DNA from: Hemicordylus capensis
Lineage: Eukaryota; Chordata; Lepidosauria; Squamata; Cordylidae
Assembly (NCBI RefSeq): GCF_027244095.1
Contig: NC_069662.1
Location: 11,868,501 to 11,932,500 of the forward strand
Length of the DNA stretch: 64,000 bases
Direction: 5' to 3'
In this document: positions 43,627 through 54,569 of the stretch, one piece after another
Numbering within the stretch: the stretch's first letter is position 1
Layout of the letters: each line of letters starts with the position of its first letter
Made by a program: the position numbers and the translations under genes
The notes under the pieces: model-generated
Told to the model about the DNA's origin: nothing
Database searches by the model: none
The model's input: the letters and a program-made list of their open reading frames with translations, nothing else

Positions 43627-44402
43627 ATGACTTTTATACAAATTTTACATTTCTTTTGGTTGATTCCTGTGCAGACTCTGAAGTGAATGTCCAGAGTAGC
43701 AGCAAGTTCCCAAAGAATGGCACCTGAATATGTGAATTGTGAATCATAAGTACTTACAGTTAACAATCTTTCTCACTTACTCTATACTTTCTGCAAGCAC
43801 CCCAAACCATAAAATTGTGTGGGGTGTGTGAGTGTGCACCTCCTACTCTTTGGAGTTTTGTTCAACCATGATGTAATCCACTATTGAATGATGGGAGTAG
43901 GTCAGATTGGATGGAGTAAGGCAGGACATCACTCACCAGCAGAGCACCTCATTTGCATGCCTAAACCTCTCTCCCTGCAGACTCTGCAGCCTCCCTGCAG
44001 GCTAGATCTGAAAGGCAGACCCCCAGAAGGTTTCAGAGCTGCCAAGTTCTATTTTTTCACCAAACAAGGGTGCAGAAAGGGGGCCCAGCCCCTTCCCTTG
44101 CGGAGGGGATGTTCTCTCCCTAAGTCTTATTCATGAGAAGAACCGTCTGTTGGGCACAAATTGAAAGTTTTCATGGTGATATGCATGTTGCTGGCTGAAC
44201 CGCCAGCCCATAACCCCATGGGCCACTTTCTCACAAGAGTGGCAGACTAAGGGGAGTGAGGGAGGATGCTCCATGTGGGAAAGCTGTGGGGATGGGCACT
44301 CAGACAAGTGCTTTCCTGATCTCGGTGACCGTCACCAAGATGCTGTCAAACCCTGCCCCCTGCCAACCCACTGGCCAATGTGGAGATGTGCACCCCTACC
44401 CA
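43627..44402 (+). other. unit-end flank after receptor 5
   Basis: 43627-43985 is shared with units 6 and 7 (AGCAGCAAGTTCCCAAAGAA, TAATCCACTATTGAATGATG); similarity stops near 43990. 44000-44400 is GC-richer and unclassified. Confidence 0.45.
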
Positions 44403-44660
44403 TGGTGTAGTGCACATAGGGTGCCAACCACCCCCATACCCACAAGCCCATGGGGTATTGGTTTTGTTGTTCCTGAGGTGTTCTGAGTGTAGATTCTCTG
44501 GTAGCAAATGAGAGTGGATTCATTGTCTGTCATTGAAAATGAATCCATGCTCATTTGCTACCAGAGAAACTACATTCAGAACTCCTCAGAAACAACAAAA
44601 CCCAGGACCCCATGGGCTTGTGAGTATGGGGGTGATTGGCACCCTATGTGCACCACACCA
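44403..44660. repeat. long near-perfect inverted repeat (arms ~121 bp)
   Basis: Left arm 44403-44523 and right arm 44539-44660 pair with about 11 differences and one indel, around a 15-base loop. Both arms contain TGGTAGCAAATGAG or its complement, and GTGCACATAGGGTGCCAA. Next to hAT-type internal repeats, so probably part of a foldback element. Confidence 0.8.
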
Positions 44661-44929
44661 CCACTCACTCTAGGCCACCCCAGTGCTCCCCAAGTGGAGT
44701 TATGGGGCTGCTTAAATCTCCATTATTCCCTATGGGGGGAAAGCTTAAAGATGCTCAAACTTCACATATGCTTGAAAAACCAACCTTTTGCCAATTCCTT
44801 TGAAATCTGGATGATAGCAGGCACCCATTGGGGCACCACCACCAGATCCACTCTTCTGCCCCTGAAACCCCCTTTCTGCCCCAAATCTGCCCCAAAGACA
44901 TGATGACATATTTCATCCTAATGTGAATC
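44661..44929. mobile_element. hAT-type internal repeat unit, left portion
   Basis: TCCATTATTCCCTATGGGGG, then AAGCTTAAAGATG and CCAATTCCTTTGAAATCTGG match the repeat units at 38176-38640 and 46084-46560. Confidence 0.55.
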
Positions 44930-46083
44930 AATTTACACTTGTGGTTGAATGTTGGCAAGTGTAAAGTGATGCACATTGGGATGAAATGTGCATCACTGAA
45001 AGCACTGTAAGATATTTCCCTTTGGGGATGGAGCCACTCTGGGAAGAGCATCTAGGTTCCAAGTTCCTTCCTTGGCATCTCCAAGATAGGGCTGAGAGAC
45101 ACTCCTGCCTGCAACCTTGGAGAAGCCACTGCCAGTCTATGTAGACAATCCTGAGAAAGATGGACCAATGGTCTGACTCAGTATATGGCAGTTACCTATG
45201 TTCCTATGTTACTATGAAAAATCCCAACATCAAGTATATGCTGATGGGATCTGAGCTGTTGGTGACTGACCAGGAGAGGGATCTTGGGGTCATGGTGGAC
45301 AGCTCATTGAAAGTGTCGACTCAATGTGCTGCAGCTGTGGAAAAGGATATTTCCATGCTAGGGATCATTAGGAAGGAGACTGAAAATAAAACAGCTAATA
45401 TTATAATGCCCTTATACAAAATGATGGTGCAGCCACACCTGGAGTACTGCAAACAATTCTGGTCACCGCATCTAAAAAAAGACATTGTAGAACTGGGAAA
45501 GATGCAGAAGAGGGCAACCAAGATGATCAGGGGCCTAGAGCACCTTTCTTATGACGCAAGGCTACAACACCTGGGGCTTTTTAGTTTAGAAAAAAGACGA
45601 CTGCAGGGAGACATGATAGAAGTCTATAAAATCATGCATGGTGTGGAAAATGTGGATAGAGAGAAATTCTTTTCCCTCTCCCATAACACTAGAACCAGGG
45701 GTCATCTCATGCAATTGATTGCCAGGAAATTTAGGACCAACAAACGGAAGTTCTTTTTCACGTAATGCATAATCAGCTTGTGGAATTCTCTGCCACAAGA
45801 TGTGGTGACAGCCAACAAGCTGGATGGCTTTAAGAGGGGTTTGGATAACTTCATGGAGGAGAGGTCTATCATTGGCTACTAGTTGGAGGGCTATAGGCCA
45901 CCTCCAGCAGCAAAGTCAGGATGCCTCTGAGTACCTGTTGCTGGGGAGTGGCAGTAGGAGAGGGGGCATGCCCTCAACTCCTCCCTGTGGCTTCCAGTGG
46001 CATCTGGTGGGCCACTGTGTGAAATGCTGGACTAGATGGGCCTTGGGCCTGATCCAGCAAGGCTGTTCTTATGCTTTTATGTT
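44930..46083 (+). mobile_element. CR1-clade LINE, 5'-truncated, split by a SINE
   Basis: The translation contains GKCKVMHIGMK before the SINE and, after it, ERDLGVMVDSSLKVSTQC, MMVQPHLEYCKQFWSPHL, KMQKRATKMIRGLEHLSYD and LQGDMIEVYKIMHGVENVDR, the RT thumb and C-terminus of CR1. One stop near 45764 ends the frame before INLWN. The 3' end is GGGCCTGATCCAGCAAGGCT with TTATG repeats. Confidence 0.85.
44986..45213 (+). mobile_element. 5S-head SINE, 5'-truncated, nested in CR1
   Basis: CACTGTAAGATATTTCCCTT, GATAGGGCTGAGAGACACTC and TATGTTCCTATGTTACT. ATGAAA on both sides is a probable short target duplication. Confidence 0.75.
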
Positions 46084-46770
46084 CAACTTCCAAAATTCTT
46101 TAAAAATCAGCCCTTTGCCCAATTTCTTTGAAATCTGGGTGGTAGCTTCCTTGCACCCATTGGGCACTACCAGCCACCACAACCCACCCTGGGCCACCCT
46201 GGTGCCACCCCCGCCCGGGGAGATATAACTAAGGTTGCTGAAATCCCCATTATTCCCTATGGGTAAAAGCTTAAAGATGGGTAAACTTCAAAAATCATTT
46301 TAAAAAACAGCCCTTTGTCCAATTCTTTTGAAATATGGGTGGTAGCTTCCATGCACCCATTGGGCACTACCACCCACCACACCCCACTATGGGTCACCCC
46401 AGTGCCCCCCCCCCATGTGGAGCTATATGTTTGCTGAAATCCCCATTATTCCTTATGGAAAAATCTTAAAGAAATGTAAACTTCAAAAATTCTTTAAAAA
46501 CCAGCCCTTTACCCAATTTCTTTGAAATTATGGTGATAGCTTCCACCCATTAAGCACTACCATCACCCCCATCTCTTTTGGCCCTGGGACCCTTTTTTGT
46601 CCTGAATCTATTTAGATTCAGATTCAAAAAATTTGGGTACAAATTGAATCTGGGCTGATTCGGGAGTGTGTGTGTGTCAGATTCAGACCCAAAACAAATC
46701 AGGAGATGTTTTGATTTGGGTATAAATCAAAATGAAAAAATCAATTCATGCACATCCCTAATCAGAAGTG
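46084..46770. mobile_element. hAT-type element remnant, copy in unit 6
   Basis: Duplicate of 38176-38850, with internal repeats and the right terminus CAATTCATGCACATCCCTA. Confidence 0.65.
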
Positions 46771-47610
46771 CCAAGCAGGTGTGGATGGTTTGGCAAGTTA
46801 TGCTATCTTCTACAGCCTCTTCACCTTTCTGTAGTTGCTGGGAGGGATTTGTTATGCTTTGATTTTTTAAATATTTTAATATATTGTTTCCTGTCCACTC
46901 TTCCACTGTTTCCACCCCACCCCCCACCCACCCCGGTAAGTGACTGAATAAAGAATGTATCATATCGTATCATAGCATATTTATGGATCCAGACATGGAC
47001 TCAATATGAAGGGGAATTTTCACTGTGACATCCCACATATGCTCAAGTTGGCCTGTGTAGCAGCTATATGAACTTCGCTTCCAGGATGGCAGACCAGTAT
47101 GGCTAGCTCAAGGATCTGAGGGCTCCCTAGCAAGGCCCCTTTGCAATCAATTGATGGCAAGAGGGATGGCATACAAACGGAGCCTGAGTTCCAGAATCCC
47201 AATGTTTTTTCTGCTCCTCTACAGTTCTGTGCATTTCACCAATATATTTGTAGAGCTCAATATTTCAATAAAAACATGAAGCACTTCCAGATTCTCCAAC
47301 TTCTCAGGACAGCCTCTTCTTCAGTGTTTCCTTTACGGGCCTCCAGGACTCAACATGTGCTGAGCAAGCCGGACCATATACTTCCCCAATGCAAGTTGTG
47401 CAATAGCACAGTGTGGCTGACCTTGAGTAACACAGCTCCTGTAAAGCTGCTGCTCATGTTATTTATTTATTTAAAGTATTTTTACCAACCACCTATAAAG
47501 ATCATTGGGGAAGGCCAGGTTGTGGCTACCACCAACTTCTTGGGTGGTAACTCAAAACCAGACCTTCTTTAGTATTGCCTCAGGGTTCTAGAAAAAAAGG
47601 AAAACCATGT
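46771..47610 (+). other. intergenic with shared segment
   Basis: 47040-47390 resembles 60205-60560 (CTCAAGGATCTGA, GGATGGCAGACC against GGATGGTTGGCACCC). 46780-46920 is shared with unit 5. No gene apart from the possible relic below. Confidence 0.4.
47013..47072 (+). pseudogene. possible olfactory receptor EL2 relic
   Basis: The translation reads NFHCDIPHMLKLACVAAI then a stop. It matches the receptor EL2 signature NFFCDIPQVIKLAC at most positions and the DNA matches at roughly four bases in five over 43 bases. No other receptor motif lies next to it, so it could be chance or a transposed scrap. Confidence 0.35.
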
Positions 47611-47820
47611 GCTTTTCTTAGTAGAATACAGGAGTGGTTTACCATTGCCTTCTCCCACGCAGTATGAGATGATACCTTTCAGCATCTTCCTATATCACCG
47701 CTGCCCAATATAGGAGTTTCCCATATTCTGGGAAGCACACCATTGGGGATTTGAGCCAACAGCCTCCTGCTCTCTAGGCAGGTTGCTTTCCCACTGTGTC
47801 ATTAGGTAGCTCTAGAACAC
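47611..47820 (-). mobile_element. Sauria-type SINE, minus
   Basis: TACAGGAGTGGTTTACCATT, CAGCATCTTCCTATATCACC and the inverted head CTGCTCTCTAGGCAGGTTGC. Confidence 0.78.
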
Positions 47821-47827
47821 ACTCCCA

Positions 47828-48139
47828 AATTTATTTATTTATTTATTTGATTTATATACCACCCTTCCAAAATGGCTCAGGGCGGTTTACAATTAAAACA
47901 TACCACTAAAACAATAAAGAGCTAAAACAAATTAAAAACAATATAACAATTAACAATTTAAAAACATTTTAAAACAACAATTAAACAATTACAGTGATTA
48001 AAAGCCCCAAAATCGGGTTAGAATGTTAAAACAGATTTAAAAACCTGGAAAGCCAGGCCAAACAAATATGTTTTAAGGGCTCTCCTGAAGGCTAATAGAG
48101 AATTCAAATTGTGGATTTCCGCAGGGAGCGCATTCTGAA
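47828..48139 (-). mobile_element. L2 3' end, minus
   Basis: TTTATATACCACCCTTCCAA, AATGGCTCAGGGCGGTTTAC, AAAACCTGGAAAGCCAGG and GGGCTCTCCTGAAGGCTAAT. Absent from unit 5, so inserted after the unit 5/6 duplication. Confidence 0.78.
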
Positions 48140-48340
48140 CCTCCTCATCTCTGGTTCTTTTAAAGCAATTTCTGAAAGGACACCTTTTTTAAAAAAAACC
48201 AAGCTTTTAGTCTATAATGTTCTAAAGTTTTATTGATGGCTATTTTAATTTTTATATGTTTTAATGTTTTAATTGGTGTTTGAGTTTAAATTTGTAAATT
48301 GCCCAGATATCTGATATGGGGCAGTATATAAATGTGATGC

Positions 48341-48398
<58 letters not shown>
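48140..48398 (+). mobile_element. L2 3' tail with (GATA)n, unit 6
   Basis: Duplicate of 39120-39370; GATA run at 48339-48397. Confidence 0.75.
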
Positions 48399-48628
48399 CG
48401 ATCTGGGCCAGTTGCTGCTCATCAGTCTAACCTACTTGGTGGCATTGTTATAAGGATAAAAGGAGCTGTGGACCATGACATAAATGCTGAGTCCTTGGGA
48501 AAAGGACTCAGTAATAACTGTAGTGACTTCTGCTGCTATGAGATCATTTCTCAAGGGGAGAAAGGCCCATGACAGCACATAGGCCTTCTAAGGCTCAGTT
48601 GGATACAAGTTCAAGTCTTTCTTAGATG
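48399..48628 (+). repeat. co-duplicated SINE relic, unit 6
   Basis: Matches 39371-39595 almost base for base. Confidence 0.55.
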
Positions 48629-49241
48629 TTAATTACCCTGTTAGGGACCAAAGAGCAGCGGGTGCTCTCCAGGGTGCTGACACCTTCATTAGCACAAAGA
48701 AAAGACCACAGGCTTTGTTCCCAGAGAGTGGAATCCAAGGATTTCAGATTGTTTCTGGAGGGTTATATACAGGGAAATTCAAAGTGAGTTCTCCTCTTGG
48801 TTTCATGATTTGTTGGAAGAACTTTAGGGGGAGCCATCATTCTTCCAATGATTCCCTCTCTTCCTATTTGTCCACAGGTTCCCCTCCCCCTGCCATCAAG
48901 GCACTGTATGCTCCCATTTTAAAAAGGATACTCTGGACCTCACCACCTTCTCTCTCTCTCCCTTCCCTTCATATTCTCCATCGCCATATTTGCATGTGGG
49001 GATGCTTTTTAAATTCAGGCTTCCTATTTTCCTGTTGTCAGAAAGGTATTCTGAACCACACCCCTTTCTCTTTCCACCCTTCCCTCTGTTCACCTGAATT
49101 CCTTGCATCCTTCCCTACTATCTTTATTGAGCAGTCTTGAATGATCACAATGCTTGGCAGATGCAGATTTGCCTTAGGAAAGACGGTTGAAAGTTGGTAT
49201 TCAAGGCATCTACCATGGATCTACTTTGAATTGCATCAAGG
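48629..49241 (+). promoter_or_regulatory. promoter/5'-exon module of receptor 6 (inferred)
   Basis: Fifth copy, nearly identical to unit 5. TATA-like GGTTATATACAGGG at 48761, octamer ATTTGCAT at 48988-48995, doubled GGTATTCTG.ACC segment, CCTTAGGAAAG, donor CAAG|GGTGAGT at 49242. Confidence 0.62.
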
Positions 49242-50635
49242 GTGAGTCAGCTAGTTATTCCTATGTCCCTTTTCAGTCATCTCTGTATGGTGTGCCCCCA
49301 GAGTGTGCTGGCAAAACCTATGTTAACATGATCAGTAGCCCTGCCTCACTCCTGCTGATCACAAGTTTGCATACTAACATTGTAATCATGAACACCACAG
49401 ATGGGGCACAGAATATATTAGCGAGTTACTTCTAAAGGCTCACCCTATTCAGACATTCTGTACATGTAACATTCTGGACAGTATACATGGGTTAGAGGTG
49501 GATTGAACATCCCCATTTTCAACCCCAGTTTTGCAGTCAAAAATGGCAAAAGAATTTTGGTAACATTTCATTGTCTCTGAATACATTATATGAAATTGGC
49601 CTTGTGGGGGGCTTTTCTGAGGTGTAGAGGGAAAGTACCATATTTACCTGGGGGAAACCCCCCCTCCAGTTCTTTCCTGTTAAATATGGGAGAAGGTGTG
49701 GTCTTAGATTCAGTTTCTTCTTTCTTTTGGATACAATACAATACAATAAATGCAATGCAATACACAACAATGAATATTTATATCCCACTTTTCAACCAAC
49801 GTTCCCAAAGTAGTTTACATACAGAAATAAATAAATAAATAAATCAAATGGCTCCCTGTCCCCAGAAGGCTCACAATCTAAAAAGAACCGTAAGGCAGAC
49901 ACCAGCAACAGCCACTGGAGGGATGCTGTGCTGAGACTGGATCGGGCCAGTTGCTCTTCCCCTGCTCAATACAGAGAACCACCATGTTTTAAAGATGCCT
50001 CTTTGCTCAGTTAGCAGGGGATAGCCTCTTTTAAGGCATCATCTTACATTCCGAATCATCTTCTATTCTTGTAAATATGGTAGTAGCTTTTTTGCTCTGT
50101 TTTTTGTTTGTTTGTTAAGCACTGGCAGTTTTCACCTTTAGCAATTCTGCAGGCAACCAACACCTTCCTGTAGTATCATGATTTCCCTTCTGAGTCCATT
50201 TCAGGGGTGGAGAGCTGGTCGTGCAGTGGCAAATTGTCCTCATTGCTAAGTAGAGTTCACCTTGGTTTTCATTTGCATGGATCATTATATGTGAGTGCTT
50301 TCTGTTGTAAAACATTTCAGTTAGGGGATGGGGCTGTAACTCAGTGGTACAGCATCTGCTTGGATGCAGAAAGTCCCAGCTTCTATCACTGGCATCTCCA
50401 GGTAGGGCTGGAAATGACTCCTGCTCATTCGGTAGCTGTGGGTCATTCAGCTGGTCTTAGTCCTCATCCTCATAAGCATCCTCTTAGATTGCCCACTCAT
50501 TTGTGTCCAAGCAGATCTCCATTCAGTTCTTCCTTCTCTTCTATTTCAAGTTTAGCAAGTAGTGGGGCCCAGGAATATGGTATAAAAAGGTACATGTGTA
50601 GAGGCTGGAATTTCTTCTTCTTCTTCTCCCACTAG
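49242..50635 (+). other. intron of unit 6 with minus short retroelement and SINE relics
   Basis: 49775-50035 is the minus-strand L2-tailed element, 50213-50420 the 5S-head/tRNA SINE pair, and the acceptor CCCACTAG ends at 50635. All are shared with unit 5. Confidence 0.6.
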
Positions 50636-50649
50636 AAACACCTTTCAAG

Positions 50650-51633
50650 ATGAATGGATCCACCATTACAGGGTTTGTTTTGCTGGGCTTCACCTCCTCC
50701 CACACTGTTCAGCTTTTACTTTTCACCCTGGTCTTGGCATGCTACACCACCACCTTACTGGGCAACTTCCTGATCATGGTGACTGTGTTGTCTGAGCGTA
50801 AGCTATTCCAGAGCCCCATGTATTTCTTCCTTGTCAACCTGTCCCTCCTCGACATGTTTCTGGGATCAGTAGGAACTCCAAAGTTAGTGGCTGACTTATT
50901 GAACAATGGCTCCACCATCTCCTACGGAAGCTGCATGGCCCAGCTGTACTTCCTCCACATCTTCGGGGGTACAGAGATACTGCTCCTCACGATCATGGGA
51001 TATGATCGCTATTTGGCCATCTGCCACCCGCTGAGATACAAAGCCATCATGGACCGGGAACATTGCTTCAGGCTTCTCACAGTGTGTTGGACAGTTGGCT
51101 TCATCCATGGCACCATGCAGATAGTGGCAATTACCAGGCTCCCATTCTGTGGGCTCAATGTCCTGGACAATTTCTTCTGTGACATACCACAGGTAATCAA
51201 GCTGGCCTGCTCAGACAACTCTGTTGTGGAATTAGTCATGTTTGTCAATGCCAGTCTGATAATTCTGCCATGCTTTCTCAGCTTACTGAGTTCATATGTC
51301 ATCATCCTGGCCACCTTCTGTGGCCGTTTTGGGAAGGGTGGTAGGAAGGCTTTTTCCACCTGTGGCTCCCACCTGACAGTAGTCAGCCTCTTCTATTCTT
51401 CCATTGTCTTTGTATATCTCAAGCTCTTCTCAACCTCCAAGGTAGACAAGATCGCTTCTGTGTTCTACATGGTGATCACACCTGCTCTCAATCCCTTGAT
51501 CTACAGCCTGAGGAACCAAGAAATGAAAGCAGCAATGGGGAAGCTGAAAATCAAGTGCAAACTCCTTCTGCTGCCTCAAAGGAAAGACATATGTGAAAAT
51601 TCCTTTCCCTGCAAAAGACGTTGCTGTGCATAA
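50650..51633 (+). CDS. olfactory receptor 6, OR family 4-like (subgroup B)
   Basis: A 327-residue odorant receptor and the closest relative of receptor 5. Landmarks: sequon NGS at 2-4, PMYFFLVNLSL at 56-66, Cys95/Cys177, GYDRYLAICHPLRY at 117-130, KAFSTCGSHL at 233-242, PALNPLIYSLRNQ at 278-290. MAYDRY is MGYDRY here, whereas receptor 5 has MSYDRY; the ancestral Ala is kept in receptor 7. Other changes are SERKLF in the first intracellular loop and HPLRYKAIMD. TM6 has FYSSIVFVYLKLF. Unlike receptors 5 and 7 it has no early stop after DIC, so the tail runs on to CKRRCCA, resembling subgroup A. Acceptor at 50635, 5' exon end at 49241 (intron 1.39 kb). Intact. Confidence 0.96.
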   Translation: MNGSTITGFVLLGFTSSHTVQLLLFTLVLACYTTTLLGNFLIMVTVLSERKLFQSPMYFFLVNLSLLDMFLGSVGTPKLVADLLNNGSTISYGSCMAQLYFLHIFGGTEILLLTIMGYDRYLAICHPLRYKAIMDREHCFRLLTVCWTVGFIHGTMQIVAITRLPFCGLNVLDNFFCDIPQVIKLACSDNSVVELVMFVNASLIILPCFLSLLSSYVIILATFCGRFGKGGRKAFSTCGSHLTVVSLFYSSIVFVYLKLFSTSKVDKIASVFYMVITPALNPLIYSLRNQEMKAAMGKLKIKCKLLLLPQRKDICENSFPCKRRCCA

Positions 51634-51738
51634 GAGACCAAAGGTTTATGGGATTAGGGGGGTATTTTTAAAATTAATTAAATGCTGTTATCTGTTTAAT
51701 GGATGTTAACTAATAGTCTTAAACAATATCAGATGACC
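51634..51738 (+). other. 3' flank of receptor 6
   Basis: Conserved flank, nearly identical to unit 5. Confidence 0.5.
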
Positions 51739-51752
51739 TACCATTGAATTTA

Positions 51753-52001
51753 GCCACCTAATGGCACAGCTGGGAAATGACTATACTAGCAAAACAAAGG
51801 TTGCCTGTTCGAATCCCCGATGGTATGTTTCCCAGACTATGGGAAACACCTATATTGGGCAGAAGTGATATAGGAAGATGCTGAAAGACATCATCTCATA
51901 CTGCATGGGAGATGGCAATGGTAAACCCCTCCTGTATTCTACGAAAGACAACCCCGGACTCTGTGGTCGCCACTAGTTGACACCAACTTGATGGCACACT
52001 T
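51753..52001 (+). mobile_element. Sauria-type SINE, unit 6
   Basis: Duplicate of the unit 5 insertion. Flanks TACCATTGAATTTA (51739-51752) and TACCATCGCATTTA (52002-52015) are the same target duplication, now with two differences. Confidence 0.88.
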
Positions 52002-52112
52002 TACCATCGCATTTATTTTATTGAGTCTATTGATTCCAATTGTTCATTAGTAATTATTTGTTTTGATTGAATTGAACAGCTATAAGATGTGGTCTTGCTG
52101 TTTCTTACTGCA

Positions 52113-52624
52113 CAGGTGGACCTTGTTACATGTTGACCCAAAAACCATGATTTCGTGTATCATCAGTCAGGCAATGTAGACCCGACCTTGTTATACTTGG
52201 TTGAAAAAAAGAGTATATATCCACATATCCACATTTTCAGGGTGGCCGGAAATAACCTCTGAGGTCATTTCCAGCCACCATTTTGCTAAACGAAGGCATT
52301 TTGTTGCTCTTCCCTAAAAATATCTAGCTAGCTATCCACAATTTTTACTGAAGAAAACAGTAAAATTGGTAGAGCAGCCAAATTGGTAGTGGGTGGGTGG
52401 CACTGCTGGACAGCTGGAGACCTGGAAAGCATGGCACAGTATCTTATTTCACTCCCCCACCCGCCTTTTAAAGGTTTTTGGGAGGGGGCTTTTTTGCTCT
52501 CCTGGAAAAATTAAAAAAAAAACACAACCCCAATTTCTATTCCTTCAATATCTCATTATCTGCAGTTTCACTATCTGTGGTTTCAGACAAGAACAGGACC
52601 CCCATGGATAACGAGGTCCAACTG
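52113..52624. mobile_element. Tigger-like MITE, unit 6
   Basis: CAGGTGGACCTTGTTACATG at the left and, inverted, CAGTTGGACCTCGTTATCC at the right, followed by TA. Confidence 0.8.
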
Positions 52625-53699
52625 TAACTTGTATTTGAATTTTACATTTCTTTGGGTTGTTTCCTGTGCAGAGCCTGAAGTGAATGTCCAGAGTAGCAGC
52701 AAGTTCCCAAAGAATGGCACCCTGAATAAGTGAATTTTGGGTCATAGGTACTTACAGTTAACAATCTTTCTCACTCACTCTATACTCCCTGCAAGCACCC
52801 CAAACCAAAAAATTGTGTGTGGGAGGGAGGGTGTACCTCCTTCTCTTTGGAATTTTGTTCAACCATGATGTAATCCACTAATGAATGATGGGAGTAGTCC
52901 AGATTGAATGGAGTAAGGCAGGACATCACTCACCAGCGGAGCACCTCATTTGCATGCCTAAACCTCTCTCCCCACAGACTCCAGTGAAACATCACAGGTA
53001 TCCAGGCGATTAAAGGCTGCTCCTGCAGAGCCATTGGCAGTCTGAGTAATTCAATGAGTACAGTCCAGCAATGCCAGACTATAATAGCCAATGTTCTGAC
53101 TTGGTACAAGGAAGCCTAATCGGTAGAATGCACCATTCAGCTGAAAGGAGATGGCTTTCCAAACATTGTTCTGCCTATTAAGTGATACAAAAGCAATGAG
53201 TTTGTTCTAGCAACTCCTGGCACAGGTGAAGGTTAAACTTGGTGTTTCTCATGGCATCCTTATCATATTTAAATGTTAAGCTGGTCTAAGGACCATAATA
53301 AACTTACTACTACTACATACTTTTCATCTACTTAAACATATTTTTTCAATGGAAAAATGCACATCTTTTGTGATTTAAGCTAATATCTTGCTCAATCTTT
53401 CAATTGTAATTAGAAATGAAAAATCTTAGAAGTGCTACAAGTTGTTAACCCTTTCTAAATCCAGGGGACACTTCCACATTTGTTTGTGACATTCACTTTT
53501 CAGGTGAGCGTCTCCAAGTGGTTTATATAAAACATTCCCTTTAAAAAAAGCATACATCAACCAATGTCTTTAGCCCTTCACATGCTGGGCTCTTTAAGCT
53601 CACTTCTTTCTTCTCGCCTCCATTCAGAGCAAGATAGTCCTTGGCATCTCTATGGTGGCAGTAGAGGAGCTACCTTTATTGTTTTGGGGTTCGTGTTTA
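52625..53699 (+). other. unit-end flank after receptor 6, duplicated after receptor 7
   Basis: 52860-53275 and 53400-53600 match 58195-58600 and 58665-58880 closely, including the old SINE outline. Around 53280-53316 is a short retroelement tail (GGACCATAATAAACTTACTA) not in the second copy. No gene. Confidence 0.55.
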
Positions 53700-54365
53700 A
53701 ATTTGCAAATTACCCAGAGATCTGAAATGGGGAGGTATATAAATGTGATAAGGGGCTCATCTTCTTTGCCATGAACCCCACCATCCATTGAGATCATCTG
53801 GAGAGGTTCATCTGCAGTTGCCACTGGCTTATCTGGTGACTACACATGGATGGGCCTTCTCTGTTGCTGCCCCGAGACTCTGGAATGAGCTCCCTGATGA
53901 AATAAGAGCCTCCCCATCTCTGACAACTTTTTCAAAGTCTCAACTACAACAACAACAATTTATATACCGCTTTTCAAAAAAAGTTTCCAAAGCGGTTTAC
54001 ATAGAGAAATAATAAATAAATAAGATGGATCCCTGTCCCCAAAGGGCTTACAGTTGAAAAAGAAATGTAAGATAGACACCAGCAATAGTCACTGGAGGTA
54101 CTGTGCTGAAGCCAATTACTCTCCCTCTGCTAATTAAAGAGAATCACCATGTTAAAAAGGTTCCTCTCTGCCCAGTTAGCAGGGGTCTCTCAAGTCTTAT
54201 TTTTCCACCCAAGCTTTTTAACTGGACTCTGGTTTTAAATTGTTTTAAAGTTTTCATTTTTTTAAAAAAAACAACTCTTTTATGTTCTAAAGTGGACAGA
54301 GACAGAAGTTTGGGGGAAGTCAACAAATTCAACATACAAATAAATATAAAAAATAAAATAAAATA
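53700..54365 (+). mobile_element. L2 3' end interrupted by a short retroelement
   Basis: GWAFSVAAPRLWNELPDEIR and ASPSLTTFSKS are the L2 C-terminus. A minus-strand L2-tailed element (53949-54185) splits it with TCTCAA at both junctions, then the L2 3' untranslated region resumes to an AATAAA-rich tail. Confidence 0.72.
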
Positions 54366-54569
54366 AAATACAAAGAAGCAAGCAAACTGACCCTGGGCCA
54401 GTTGCTGCCCATCAGTCTAGCCTACTTGATCGCATTGTTGTAAGGATAAAAGGAGCTGGGAATACTGTAGTGATGTCTGCTGCCATGGGCTTATTTCTCA
54501 AGGGTGAGCGAGGAGACGCATGACAGTACACAGGACTTCTAAAGCTCAGTTGGATTCAAGTTCAAAACT
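54366..54569 (+). repeat. co-duplicated SINE relic, unit 7
   Basis: CTGGGCCAGTTGCTGCCCAT and TAAGGATAAAAGGAGCTGGG align with units 5 and 6. Confidence 0.5.

Noticed and set aside
37660-46083. Open frames such as 45160-45765 as host genes
   Set aside because: They are CR1 reverse-transcriptase fragments with known motifs and interruptions.
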